22,350 nucleotides of DNA from DASVEE01 sp036399695 (GCA_036399695.1 DASWMP010000063.1:1-22350); one strand, 5' to 3'; shown: positions 14,526-21,460, numbered from the stretch's first letter. A program made the numbers and translations. Notes: generated from the letters alone by a model not told the origin.

Positions 14526-14906
14526 CTACGCGGCGACTGATGAGAGTTGCGCGGTGAAGATGTAGCCGCGCCGAATCGGCAGTCGAAAAAACAGGAAGCT
14601 GTCGCGCACGATCGGCTCGGATGTGTTGACACTGCTGGTCAGGAGCTCCTGCAGCGGCCCGTGCGGATCATCCAGCACGACCACGCGGTTGAGCGACCGG
14701 AAGTCCTGCTCCGACAACGTCTTCATCACGATCTCTGAGACGAAGCCAAGATCGTCGAAATTGTTTTCCCGCAGCTTCGGCCCGGCCACCACCAGATCCC
14801 ACTGGTCGTTCATCTCGTCCGGAAGGAAAAGCGCGAACAACGTCAGAGGCCCGCGTGCCTTGGCGATCTGGTCCCGAATTCGCGCGTATTTCTTTTTGTC
14901 GATCAT
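14526..14906 (-). CDS. Unknown protein partnered with a HEPN protein
   Basis: I choose the ATG at 14906, which overlaps the HEPN stop as ATGA; it gives 126 residues. A longer upstream frame only reads through the HEPN gene. The protein opens MIDKKKYARIRDQIAKARG and continues with LTLFALFLPDEMNDQWDLVV, then strands and helices such as VSEIVMKTLSEQDFRSLNRV. The DQWDLVV segment recalls the DxDLVV strand of minimal nucleotidyltransferases, but the upstream GS motif of that family is missing. It could be a degenerate MNT-like antitoxin; this is inference. The tight coupling to a HEPN gene is the main clue to its role. Confidence 0.7.
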   Translation of the reverse strand: MIDKKKYARIRDQIAKARGPLTLFALFLPDEMNDQWDLVVAGPKLRENNFDDLGFVSEIVMKTLSEQDFRSLNRVVVLDDPHGPLQELLTSSVNTSEPIVRDSFLFFRLPIRRGYIFTAQLSSVAA

Positions 14907-15298
14907 AGGTGTTTCAGAATGGCACGTGCGGCTCGGATCATCACTTGCGTGTCGTGTGCCGTGGCCGTACCCGCGATGCGGTAGCGCAAATCCGGCGTCC
15001 AGGCGGCAACGACGGACCACTCGGTCAGATGTGTCCCCTTGATTTTCGTCTCCCGACCCGACAAGTGCAACAGGACAGGCAGGGTGTGCGTCTTGAACGA
15101 CTGGTAGTCGCGGAACTCGGAGTTCGATTCCGGAAATCCCGGCCACTTCAGCGTCTTGCAAATCCGAGCTTTCAACGCGAGCTCGACGGCGTAGCCGCAA
15201 ATGTAATAGGCGCCGTCGTAGCGCTTGGCGCGGAACAGCACCTCGGCGTCGCGAACGCGTGTCGCCGCAAGCCGCACCAACTCCGCTGCCGCGATCAC
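14903..15298 (-). CDS. HEPN-domain protein, possible toxin of a two-gene module
   Basis: The 131 residues form a HEPN-like helical bundle. The signature stretch is RDAEVLFRAKRYDGAYYICG (16-35) followed by YAVELALKARI (36-46). A later helix has SFKTHTLPVLLHLSG. HEPN RNases carry an R-x4-6-H motif. Here Arg63 and His71 are separated by seven residues, so activity is uncertain. The start is a GTG at 15298, only 3 bases after the murA stop, and its own stop overlaps the next ATG. The pair may be a toxin-antitoxin or other nucleotide- or RNA-targeting module read through from murA. The HEPN assignment is fairly sure; the toxin role is inference. Confidence 0.75.
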   Translation of the reverse strand: MIAAAELVRLAATRVRDAEVLFRAKRYDGAYYICGYAVELALKARICKTLKWPGFPESNSEFRDYQSFKTHTLPVLLHLSGRETKIKGTHLTEWSVVAAWTPDLRYRIAGTATAHDTQVMIRAARAILKHL

Positions 15299-15301
15299 TC
15301 T

Positions 15302-16594
15302 TTAAACGTCCCGTTCCCTCGTGATCTGCGCGCCCAGGGCGTTCAGCCGCTCGTCGATCCGCTCGTAGCCGCGGTCGATCTGGTGGACGTTGTGGATGAT
15401 GCTCTCCCCTTTCGCGCAGAGGGCGGCCAGGAGCAGGGCCATGCCGGCGCGGATGTCGGGGCTGGATATCTCGGAGCCGTGCAGGCGGGCGCCGCCGACG
15501 ATGATGGCCCGATGGGGATCGCAGAGGATGATGCGGGCGCCCATGCCGATCAGTTTGTCGGTGAAGAAGAGGCGGGACTCGAACATCTTCTCGAAGATCA
15601 TGACCGTCCCCTCGGACTGGGTGGCGATGATGATCATGATCGACAGCAGGTCGGCCGGGAACAGCGGCCAGGGACCGTCGTCGATCTTCGGAACGGCGGC
15701 GCCGATGTCGTAGCGGACTCTCAGCTCCTGGTCCTTCGGCACGCGGATGTTCTTGCCTTCGGTGATGATGTCGACGCCGAGCTTTTCGAGCATGTGCTTG
15801 ACGGCGTACATGTGCTCGGGGACGGCGTCCTCGATGAGCAGCTCGCTGCGGGTGACGGCGGCGAGGCCGATGTAGGAGCCGACTTCGATGTGATCGCTGG
15901 CGATGGTGTAGTCGCCGCCGTGGAGGGCTTCCACTCCCTTGATGCGCAGGGAGTTGGTGGAGATGCCGTCGATCTGCGCGCCGAGGTCGTTGAGGAAGTG
16001 GCAGAGGTCCTGGACGTGCGGCTCGGCGGCGGCGTTGTAGATCAACGTATCGCCTTCGGCGAGGACGGCGGCCATGATGGCGTTCTCCGTCGCCGTGACC
16101 GAGGCCTCGTCGAGGAACATGTTCTTGCCGCGCATCGTGCGCGCTTCCATGCGGTACTCGTGGGCCGAGACTTCGATCTGCGCGCCGAGGGCTTCGAGCG
16201 CCAGCAGGTGCGTATCGACGCGGCGGCGGCCGATGGCGTCACCGCCCGGCTTGGCCACGGCTACACGCCCGCAGCGGGCCAGCAGCGGCCCGGCCAGGAG
16301 GATCGACGCGCGGATCCGGCGGGAGAGGTCGGGATCGGGATCGCAGGAGATCTCCCCCTTCGCCGTGATCCTGACGACGTTGGCCTCCATCCGCTCGACG
16401 GAAGCTCCGAGGCCTTCGAGGATCTCGAGCATGACCCGGACGTCCTGAATGTCCGGCAGATTGCGGAGGACGATCGGCTCGTCCGTGAGGAGGCACGCCG
16501 CGAGGATCGGCAGCGCCGCATTCTTGTTGCCGCCGGGACGGATCGTCCCCTCCAGCCTCCGGCCACCTTCGACTACGAATCGTTCCTTCGCCAT
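15302..16594 (-). CDS. murA: UDP-N-acetylglucosamine 1-carboxyvinyltransferase, Asp-type
   Basis: MurA transfers enolpyruvate from PEP to UDP-GlcNAc, the first committed step of peptidoglycan synthesis. The 430 residues are a usual length. Visible motifs are GGNKNAALPILAA near the N-terminus with Lys24, DLSRRIRASILLAGPLLAR, and the active loop at 112-125 (AVAKPGGDAIGRRR). Position 119, where E. coli MurA has Cys115, is Asp (codon at 16238-16240). Asp at this site supports catalysis but cannot be alkylated by fosfomycin. The C-terminal part (SSPDIRAGMALLLAAL, IDRGYERIDERLNALGA) is complete. A HEPN gene follows 3 bases after the stop. Confidence 0.97.
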   Translation of the reverse strand: MAKERFVVEGGRRLEGTIRPGGNKNAALPILAACLLTDEPIVLRNLPDIQDVRVMLEILEGLGASVERMEANVVRITAKGEISCDPDPDLSRRIRASILLAGPLLARCGRVAVAKPGGDAIGRRRVDTHLLALEALGAQIEVSAHEYRMEARTMRGKNMFLDEASVTATENAIMAAVLAEGDTLIYNAAAEPHVQDLCHFLNDLGAQIDGISTNSLRIKGVEALHGGDYTIASDHIEVGSYIGLAAVTRSELLIEDAVPEHMYAVKHMLEKLGVDIITEGKNIRVPKDQELRVRYDIGAAVPKIDDGPWPLFPADLLSIMIIIATQSEGTVMIFEKMFESRLFFTDKLIGMGARIILCDPHRAIIVGGARLHGSEISSPDIRAGMALLLAALCAKGESIIHNVHQIDRGYERIDERLNALGAQITRERDV

Positions 16595-16603
16595 TGGGGG
16601 CGG

Positions 16604-16609
16604 ATTCTA
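16604..16609 (-). promoter_or_regulatory. Possible -10 element for murA next to a heptamer array
   Basis: TAGAAT on the minus strand lies nine bases before the murA ATG, so the leader would be 0-3 bases. No Shine-Dalgarno sequence is seen. The heptamer units just upstream read CGGACAA on this strand; one CGGACA lies 18 bases before the -10 and could stand in for a -35 box. Confidence 0.4.
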
Positions 16610-16610
16610 G

Positions 16611-16657
16611 CGTTGTCCGTTGTCCGTTGTCCGTTTTCCGTGCTCCGCTATCGCGGT
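16611..16657. repeat. Heptamer array E
   Basis: Three GTTGTCC units and one GTTTTCC unit are followed by GTGCTCCGCTATCGCGG. This closely matches the GTGCTGCGCGATCGCGG border of array D. No inverted partner array is present here. Confidence 0.85.
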
Positions 16658-16684
16658 CGCCGGAGGACTCCACATCAGGAGACG

Positions 16685-16714
16685 CTGACACGAGACTTCC
16701 TTCCGGACTAAAAT
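16685..16714 (+). promoter_or_regulatory. Promoter of the exported-protein gene
   Basis: CTGACA (16685-16690) and TAAAAT (16709-16714) are spaced by 18 bases and match the sigma-70 pattern. The predicted leader to the start codon is about 28 bases and contains GGAGG. Confidence 0.6.
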
Positions 16715-16749
16715 CGACACACGTACATCTCAACCGACTGGAGGTCATG

Positions 16750-17307
16750 ATGAAAGCAGCGGTATTCGGTCTGGCAGTGGTCATTTCGGTGTTCGCGCTC
16801 ACCCCGACGGCGCAGGCGAGCTGTCTCGGCTGCTACTGCGACCACATCTCGAACGGAACGTTCACGACCAATGCGTCCTGGGCGTTCACGAACTGGGTCG
16901 GTAATTCGGCCCAGAACGCCTCGTGGACGCAGATCAGCGACTGCACGCCCGTCCAGAACGACGGAGTGGCCGATCTGACGAAGGCCGGTTCGGAGATCGA
17001 GCACATCCTTTACGTGCCGTCGAACGGTGGCTTCGCGTACATGGTGGACTTCACGGTGTACGCGCCGAACTACGCCAGCGCCACCTCCTGGGACTCGGTC
17101 TCGGTGTACATCAGCGACGACCTCGGTCGTTCGGAGTACGCCGGCACTGCGTACCTGAACTCGATGACGAACTGCTTCAAGAACTTCTCGTTCCCGCTGC
17201 AGTACGACTATTCGAACCGGACGGTGATCGTCGAGATCCGCAAGAGCCGCTACAGCTCGATGACGACGTACCTGGACTACGCCAGTTTCATCGGCCAGAC
17301 GTGCTGA
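16750..17307 (+). CDS. Exported protein of unknown function
   Basis: Two ATGs lie in tandem at 16747 and 16750. GGAGG at 16740-16744 is 5 bases from the second, which I prefer; it gives 185 residues. A signal peptide is clear: MKAAVFGLAVVISVFALTPT then AQA before SCLGCYCD. The mature protein is rich in Asn, Ser, Thr, Tyr and aromatic residues (NGTFTTNASWAFTNWVG, MVDFTVYAPNYASATSW, SVSVYISDDLGRSEYAG), typical of an extracellular beta-sandwich such as a carbohydrate-binding-like fold. Cysteines occur near both ends and in the middle (CLGCYC, DCT, NCF, QTC) and may form disulfides. No family is recognised. Confidence 0.8.
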   Translation: MKAAVFGLAVVISVFALTPTAQASCLGCYCDHISNGTFTTNASWAFTNWVGNSAQNASWTQISDCTPVQNDGVADLTKAGSEIEHILYVPSNGGFAYMVDFTVYAPNYASATSWDSVSVYISDDLGRSEYAGTAYLNSMTNCFKNFSFPLQYDYSNRTVIVEIRKSRYSSMTTYLDYASFIGQTC

Positions 17308-17320
17308 CGCGGTGACGAGA

Positions 17321-17467
17321 GTCGTTGTCCGTTGCCGGTTGTCCGTTGTCCGTGCTGCGCTGCACGATGAGCTGGCGACAGCGGAGCACGGACAACGGGC
17401 AACCGGCAACGACTCCCCTCTCCCGGCTCGCGCAAACCAAAAACCAACAACCAATAACCAAAAACCG
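17321..17467. repeat. Inverted heptamer repeat F
   Basis: GTTGTCC/GTTGCCG units followed by GTGCTGCGCTG (17321-17364) face CAGCGGAGCAC followed by GGACAACGGGCAACCGGCAA (17378-17408). A further CCAAAAACCAACAACCAATA-type array follows at 17437-17465 and ends about 15 bases before the start of the MBL gene. Confidence 0.88.
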
Positions 17468-17481
17468 TTACCATCATCTCA

Positions 17482-18291
17482 ATGATCGTCGCCCCGCTCG
17501 GCTCGGGCAGTGCCGGCAATTCGTACTATTTCGAGAGCGACGGCACTGCCATCCTCGTCGATGCCGGCCTCGGCCCTCGGGAGACGAAGAAGCGGCTGGC
17601 GGCGGTAGGCCGTGAGATCGAGTCGGTCCGGGCGATCGTGCTGACTCACGAGCACTCGGATCACCTGTACGGCGCCGAGAAGATCGCCCGCAAGTACGAG
17701 ATCCCGATCTATCTGACGAAGGGGACGCTCGCCGCCTCCCGCATCGACGAGCAGGAGACGAAGACGGTCGTCTTCCAGAACGATACGTCGTTCACGATCG
17801 GGGAGCTGCAGGTGCACGCCCGCCGAACGATCCACGACGCGGCCGATCCGGCCTGTTTCGTGATCGAATCGCGCGACGGCGCCCGCGTCGGCCTGGCGAG
17901 CGACCTCGGTTATGTGGACGACCCGGTGCTCGAACACCTGAGCCACTGCGACGGCCTCTTCTTCGAGTCGAATCACGACCTGGACATGCTGCGTATGGGC
18001 ACCTACCCCTGGTCGCTGAAGCGCCGGATCATGTCCCGTTTCGGCCACCTTTCGAACGACGACTCGATGAGCGCGGTGCAACGCCTGATCGGCGCGGAGC
18101 TGAAAACGCTCTGCCTGATCCACCTGTCACAGAAAAATAACCACGAGTCGATCGTGCGCGACATGGTCACGCGCGTGGTGAAACGTACCGGCGCCCACCT
18201 CGACGTCGGCATCGCCAAGCAGTTCGAACCGACCGGCCTCTTCGAAATCGGCCGCCGCTCTCCTCGCCCGAAGCAACTGGCGCTGTTTTAA
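17482..18291 (+). CDS. MBL-fold metallo-hydrolase, YycJ/WalJ type
   Basis: The 269 residues match the YycJ group of metallo-beta-lactamase-fold proteins. It opens with IVAPLGSGSAGNSYYFESDG and ILVDAGLG. The metal-binding THEHSDH is at 55-61, followed by TIHDAADPACFVIES, the bridging Asp in ASDLGYV, SNHDLDML, and a late metal-binding His in IHLSQKNNH. Members are cytoplasmic and linked to nuclease or wall-signalling functions; the substrate is not fixed by sequence. TACCAT ends 7 bases before the ATG and there is no Shine-Dalgarno sequence, so the transcript may be leaderless. No obvious terminator follows, as the downstream DNA is a repeat cut by an IS. Confidence 0.9.
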   Translation: MIVAPLGSGSAGNSYYFESDGTAILVDAGLGPRETKKRLAAVGREIESVRAIVLTHEHSDHLYGAEKIARKYEIPIYLTKGTLAASRIDEQETKTVVFQNDTSFTIGELQVHARRTIHDAADPACFVIESRDGARVGLASDLGYVDDPVLEHLSHCDGLFFESNHDLDMLRMGTYPWSLKRRIMSRFGHLSNDDSMSAVQRLIGAELKTLCLIHLSQKNNHESIVRDMVTRVVKRTGAHLDVGIAKQFEPTGLFEIGRRSPRPKQLALF

Positions 18292-18292
18292 C

Positions 18293-18321
18293 GCCCGGGG
18301 GGACGACGGGAGCGCCTCCGG
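18293..18321. repeat. Left stub of a GCCGGAGG palindromic repeat, cut by IS110
   Basis: GGGACGACGGGAGCGCCTCCGG resembles the left arm of the intact copy at 9676 (GGGAGACGACCGGAGGCCTCCGG). The next bases of that arm, CGGGCGG, are found only at 19863, beyond the insertion. GG at 18320-18321 is the predicted core dinucleotide (CC on the IS strand). Confidence 0.75.
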
Positions 18322-18343
18322 ACATCTGAGCCTTCCTGTCAAG

Positions 18344-19588
18344 TCACGCGGCAGCGTTGGCCAGGGTTGAGCCTCGCCTAGCGAGCTGCTGCAGATAGCG
18401 AGCTTCGTCATAAGCGGTGCGGTTCTTCCAGCAGGCGTAAAGGAGGCGGATCCACCGGTAAGCGAGTGTGCGGATGGCCTCGTGGTGTCCATGGCCTCGG
18501 GCACGCTGCTGTTTGTAGAACGCTCGAGCCCAGGCCGAGTAGCCGATCGAGACTCGGGCGTACTCGTGAAAGGTCTGGCGCAGGAACTTCGGACAGGCCC
18601 ATCGCATGTGCACCGTGGCCGTTTTGCCGCTCCGGCGGAGGACCGGCGCGATTCCGCTTCGGGTGGCGACGTCGACGGCGCTGTCGAAGCGATTCCGATC
18701 GGTTCCGAACGCGGCGGCAAGCCGCGGCGCGAGCTGTTCGCCGGCGCCAGGGAAGCTCGCGAAGATCGGCGCGTCCTGGTGGGCGGCGAACACCGACGAG
18801 ATCTTCTCGTCGTACGTGGCGATACTCGCATTCAGCGCCCGGATCTGCGCAAGCTCGCTTCCGATCAGCAGTACGGCCGTTTCCGTGATGACCTCGTCGT
18901 CATGGAACGCGACCGCTGCACGCATCTCGGCGAGCTTCTGGTCGATCCACGCCGCCGCGTGATGATGACGCTCATAGAACGCGCGGATGGCGGAAGGCCG
19001 AGCCCTTTGGATGGTCTGCAGCGTTGGCCAGCGTTCGAGGAAGTCGCAGGCCTGAGCCGTCGTCAACGCACCGGCCCACCGGAGCGCCTGCGGGTAGTAG
19101 GTCTTGAGCCGATCGGTCACGCGCTGCACGTGCTGCGTCCTCTGGTCGACGAGCTCGCGCCGGTCTTCGGTTAGAAGCCGCAGCAGGCGCGTAGACGCGT
19201 CGTCGGCGACGAACGGACGCAGCTCGTTGCGGTGCTTGCGCAGCAGATCGAGCAGCGACGCCGCATCGCTCGGATCGTCCTTCGACAGGCTCGGATGGAA
19301 CGCTTCACGATACCGCGCTGCACTGCGCGGATTGATCGGATACAACGTCACGAACGGATAGCCGCTGAGCGCGTCGAAGACAGCGCCGCGCGACTGCTCG
19401 ATGGCCACGGCGATCGGCCCGCCGCCGAACCGTGCATGCAGCGCTGCGATCCACGCGCGTAGTGCTGCCGGCGTGTGCTCGATGCGCTCGCTCGTGCACG
19501 TCTGCCGCTGCTCGTCCCACAGAGCCACCTCGTGCGATGTGTCCCCCCAATCCAGCCCCACCAATGCCACAAACTCGAGATCACTCAT
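18344..19588 (-). CDS. IS110-family transposase (DEDD recombinase)
   Basis: I choose the ATG at 19588, which has GGGAGG at good spacing; it gives 414 residues starting MSDLEFVALVGLDWGDTSHE. The RuvC-like DEDD domain shows Asp13 (GLDWG), Glu64 (VAIEQSRG) and the Asp pair in SKDDPSDA (104-108). The C-terminal Transposase_20 domain shows FASFPGAGEQLAPRLAAAFG and DVATRSGIAPVLRRSGK, with a candidate nucleophilic serine at 320. These enzymes cut and join DNA at a dinucleotide core under the guidance of a bridge RNA. The frame is intact. An in-frame upstream extension (to 19678) would run through the bridge RNA and is unlikely. Confidence 0.95.
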   Translation of the reverse strand: MSDLEFVALVGLDWGDTSHEVALWDEQRQTCTSERIEHTPAALRAWIAALHARFGGGPIAVAIEQSRGAVFDALSGYPFVTLYPINPRSAARYREAFHPSLSKDDPSDAASLLDLLRKHRNELRPFVADDASTRLLRLLTEDRRELVDQRTQHVQRVTDRLKTYYPQALRWAGALTTAQACDFLERWPTLQTIQRARPSAIRAFYERHHHAAAWIDQKLAEMRAAVAFHDDEVITETAVLLIGSELAQIRALNASIATYDEKISSVFAAHQDAPIFASFPGAGEQLAPRLAAAFGTDRNRFDSAVDVATRSGIAPVLRRSGKTATVHMRWACPKFLRQTFHEYARVSIGYSAWARAFYKQQRARGHGHHEAIRTLAYRWIRLLYACWKNRTAYDEARYLQQLARRGSTLANAAA

Positions 19589-19608
19589 CACACCCTCCCT
19601 TCGGGATG

Positions 19609-19755
19609 GCTTTGGCCGCGCGCAAGGCCTATAGTCGAGTCGTGCTCCGACAGCATCTGAGAATGCGTTTCGGGCCAAAGCACTTCGTCCCGCTCGAATG
19701 TCCGGAGGGATCCGTCGATGCGGATGCGGGCCAAATTCGTAGCGGGACGAACCCT
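19609..19755 (-). ncRNA. Predicted IS110 bridge RNA
   Basis: On the minus strand two stem-internal loop-hairpin units follow each other. Unit 1: stem TTCGTCCCGCT/AGCGGGACGAA (19741-19751 with 19684-19694) continued by CGAAT/ATTCG; loop strands TTGGCCCGC and CCCTCCGGAC; cap ATCCG/CGGAT. Unit 2: stem GCTTTGGCC/GGCCAAAGC (19673-19681 with 19609-19617), then CGCA/TGCG; loop strands TTCTCAGATGCT and TATAGGCCT; cap GTCGGAG/CTCGAC. Unit 1 matches the target: GCCCGC in the left flank, and an 11-base complement covering 18315-18325. Unit 2 matches the donor: CTCAGATG equals the right end (18323-18330), and CTATAGGC is complementary to the left junction (19856-19863). The 5' end is uncertain. Confidence 0.75.
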
Positions 19756-19860
19756 TCTTCTTAGTATCGCGCCGCCTGAACTGGATTCTCCCGATCGGCC
19801 CCTCTCGGGTATTGCTCTAAGGGCTGAGGGAGAAGCGGTGAGACGGGCGGACAAGCTATA

Positions 19861-20005
19861 GGCGGGCGGGCACCGCCCGCCGCCTATGTTGTGTGAGGCT
19901 GGGCGCACGGCGTCGCACTGAACACGTTGATCGCGAAGCAGTTGCTCATCAAACGCCGCGGGCCGTGCCCGCCCGCCGGAGGCCCCCCGGTCGTCTCCCG
20001 GCGCT
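19861..20005. repeat. Remainder of the palindromic repeat, right of IS110
   Basis: GGCGGGCGGGCACCGCCCGC continues the cut left arm. After a spacer of about 70 bp the right arm follows at 19954-20003 (GGCCGTGCCCGCCCGCCGGA, then CCGGTCGTCTCCC). The right arm keeps an intact copy of the predicted target. No gene is present between the IS and purS. Confidence 0.8.
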
Positions 20006-20017
20006 ACAACAGTGCCA

Positions 20018-20023
20018 TATGAT
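20018..20023 (+). promoter_or_regulatory. -10 element of a probable leaderless purS promoter
   Basis: TATGAT ends six bases before the purS ATG, the same hexamer and spacing as the TPR gene. No Shine-Dalgarno sequence at normal spacing is present. Confidence 0.5.
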
Positions 20024-20029
20024 TAGGCG

Positions 20030-20278
20030 ATGAAAGTTACGGTTACGGTTGAGCTGAAGCCGTCTGTCCTCGATCCGCAGGGGAAAGCGATTCAGCATTC
20101 GCTCAGCTCTCTGGGGTTCGGCGGGGTGGAAGATGTGCGTGTGGGCAAGCTGTTTCGATTGACGCTAGCGGATAGTGGGCAGCCACGAGAGCAAGTCGAA
20201 TCGCAGCTTCGGCAGATGTGCGAAAAGCTCCTGGCCAACACGGTCATCGAAAACTTCTCCTACACTCTCGAGGAGTAA
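20030..20278 (+). CDS. purS: Phosphoribosylformylglycinamidine synthase subunit PurS
   Basis: PurS is the small bridging subunit of the three-part PurLQS enzyme, which converts FGAR to FGAM in purine synthesis. The 82 residues are a normal length and show the family pattern: MKVTVTVELKPSVLDPQGKA, IQHSLSSLGFGGVEDVRVGK, LFRLTL, and CEKLLANTVIENFSYTLEE. It is expressed in the same direction as purQ but separated from it by an exported beta-propeller gene and a palindromic repeat, an unusual break. purL is not in the window. Confidence 0.95.
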   Translation: MKVTVTVELKPSVLDPQGKAIQHSLSSLGFGGVEDVRVGKLFRLTLADSGQPREQVESQLRQMCEKLLANTVIENFSYTLEE

Positions 20279-20288
20279 TTCGTTCATC

Positions 20289-20333
20289 CCCGTGACTGCC
20301 CACTGCCTCCGCGGCGTGGTCCCGCGTCACGGG
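20289..20333. other. Long-loop hairpin between purS and the next gene
   Basis: CCCGTGAC (20289-20296) pairs with GTCACGGG (20326-20333) around a 29-base GC-rich loop. There is no T-run. It could be a weak terminator or an RNA structure; support is modest. Confidence 0.3.
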
Positions 20334-20347
20334 CAACTCCCTCGCTC

Positions 20348-21457
20348 ATGCGTACTCGAATCCTCGGCGTGTTCGCCGCTCTCGCTGTCGCCCTCTCCGC
20401 CGGTGCGCAAAGCACCGAAGCGCTGACGGCTGTCGCCACGCGCGACCAGAAGATCGTCAAACGGTGGACCCTGCCGGGCGACCCGCGCGGCGTGGCCGTT
20501 GGAAAAGACGGGACCGTTTACGTCGGTCTCGCGCAGCCGCAGGCAGTCGTGGCCATCGATCCGAAGACCGGCGCGATCAAGCGGAGAGCGGTGCTCGATT
20601 CGGCGGAGATCGCCTCGACCAAGGAGCTGGTGACGCTCCGGACGAATCCGGAGCGGACGCGCCTCTACATCGCCAACGGCAGCGACGAAAGCGCCACCAT
20701 CCTCTCCCTCCCCGATCTCGGCGTGATCCGCGAGATCACGATGGAAGGGGAAGCGATCCGTGACGTGCTGCCCGATCCCTCCGGGCGTTTTCTCTACCTC
20801 CTCGGGCGCGACGTGCACGTCTTCGACATCGACGGGGGGACGAACCTCCGGACGATCGAGCTCGAGCACGCGTCCGGACAGCCGATGGCCATCACGACGA
20901 CGGCCAACGGCGCGCTGCTGGCCGTCATCGCCACGGAAGACTACGGGAACGCGAAGGCTACGGCCGTGGCGATTTACGACGCCGCGAACAACTTCGCCGA
21001 AGTGACACGCGAGCCGCTGCAGACCGACAAGGCCGTCGAAGGGGCGTTCTTCGCCGCGAACGACCGCGCCCTCGTCGCCTTCGGCCGCGACGCGTTGTAC
21101 GAAAAGCCGGTCGTCTCACGCCCGGCCAAGACGCTGCAGGGAGGCACGAACGGTCAGATGCGCGTGGCCTTCGACTTTGGCGATTTCGTCAACAGCGATC
21201 GCGTCTGCCTGCCGGAGGGCAGCGGTCCGCAGATCGCCGTGACGGGCGCGACGAGCGACCAGTTGTTCTACGTCGAGCGGCGCTGCAGCTCCGGAGCGAC
21301 GTTCTCCGGCTCGCAGCGGCGCGTGACGCCGGCATCGCTGTACGGTGTGAACGCCTACGCGCTGGCGTACGACGCCTCGACCAACACCCTCGCGGCCACG
21401 GACCGCGCCGGCTTTCTGACGATTTACAAGGTGCCGCGTCCGGCGGTGGTGAAGTGA
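20348..21457 (+). CDS. Exported beta-propeller (YVTN-like) protein
   Basis: The protein has 369 residues. A signal peptide (MRTRILGVFAALAVALSAGA) is followed by QSTEALTAV. The mature part has repeats of about 40-45 residues of the YVTN/beta-propeller type: GDPRGVAVGKDGTVYVGLAQ, RTRLYIANGSDESATILSLP, DPSGRFLYLLGRDVHVFDID, ALAYDASTNTLAATDRAGFL. No catalytic motif is visible. Cysteines are few (one in RVCLPEG, one in ERRCSSG) and could pair. The protein is probably periplasmic and involved in binding or scaffolding. It starts 69 bases after purS with no Shine-Dalgarno sequence, and its place inside the purine locus has no obvious functional reason. Confidence 0.8.
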   Translation: MRTRILGVFAALAVALSAGAQSTEALTAVATRDQKIVKRWTLPGDPRGVAVGKDGTVYVGLAQPQAVVAIDPKTGAIKRRAVLDSAEIASTKELVTLRTNPERTRLYIANGSDESATILSLPDLGVIREITMEGEAIRDVLPDPSGRFLYLLGRDVHVFDIDGGTNLRTIELEHASGQPMAITTTANGALLAVIATEDYGNAKATAVAIYDAANNFAEVTREPLQTDKAVEGAFFAANDRALVAFGRDALYEKPVVSRPAKTLQGGTNGQMRVAFDFGDFVNSDRVCLPEGSGPQIAVTGATSDQLFYVERRCSSGATFSGSQRRVTPASLYGVNAYALAYDASTNTLAATDRAGFLTIYKVPRPAVVK

Positions 21458-21460
21458 TGC

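Larger units (their letters stand above)
18322..19860 (-). mobile_element. Complete IS110-family insertion sequence, 1539 bp
   Basis: Removing 18322-19860 and one GG (18320-18321 or 19861-19862) restores the arm CCTCCGGCGGGCGG of the repeat, as in the copy at 9676-9728. This fixes both ends. The element has no terminal inverted repeats, about 272 bp between its left end and the transposase start, and only 22 bp after the stop codon, all typical of the IS110 group. In transposase orientation the left end begins TATAGC and the right end is CTCAGATGT. It contains an intact transposase and a predicted bridge RNA, so it may be active. Confidence 0.85.

Noticed and set aside
14526..15200. A 224-residue version of the HEPN partner starting at 15200
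   Set aside because: The extra N-terminal part is the HEPN gene read in another frame; the ATG at 14906 forms a natural ATGA overlap.
14909..16711. 600-codon plus-strand frame opposite murA
   Set aside because: It is the mirror of murA and the HEPN gene, with Asp/Val/Gly-rich nonsense and no motif.
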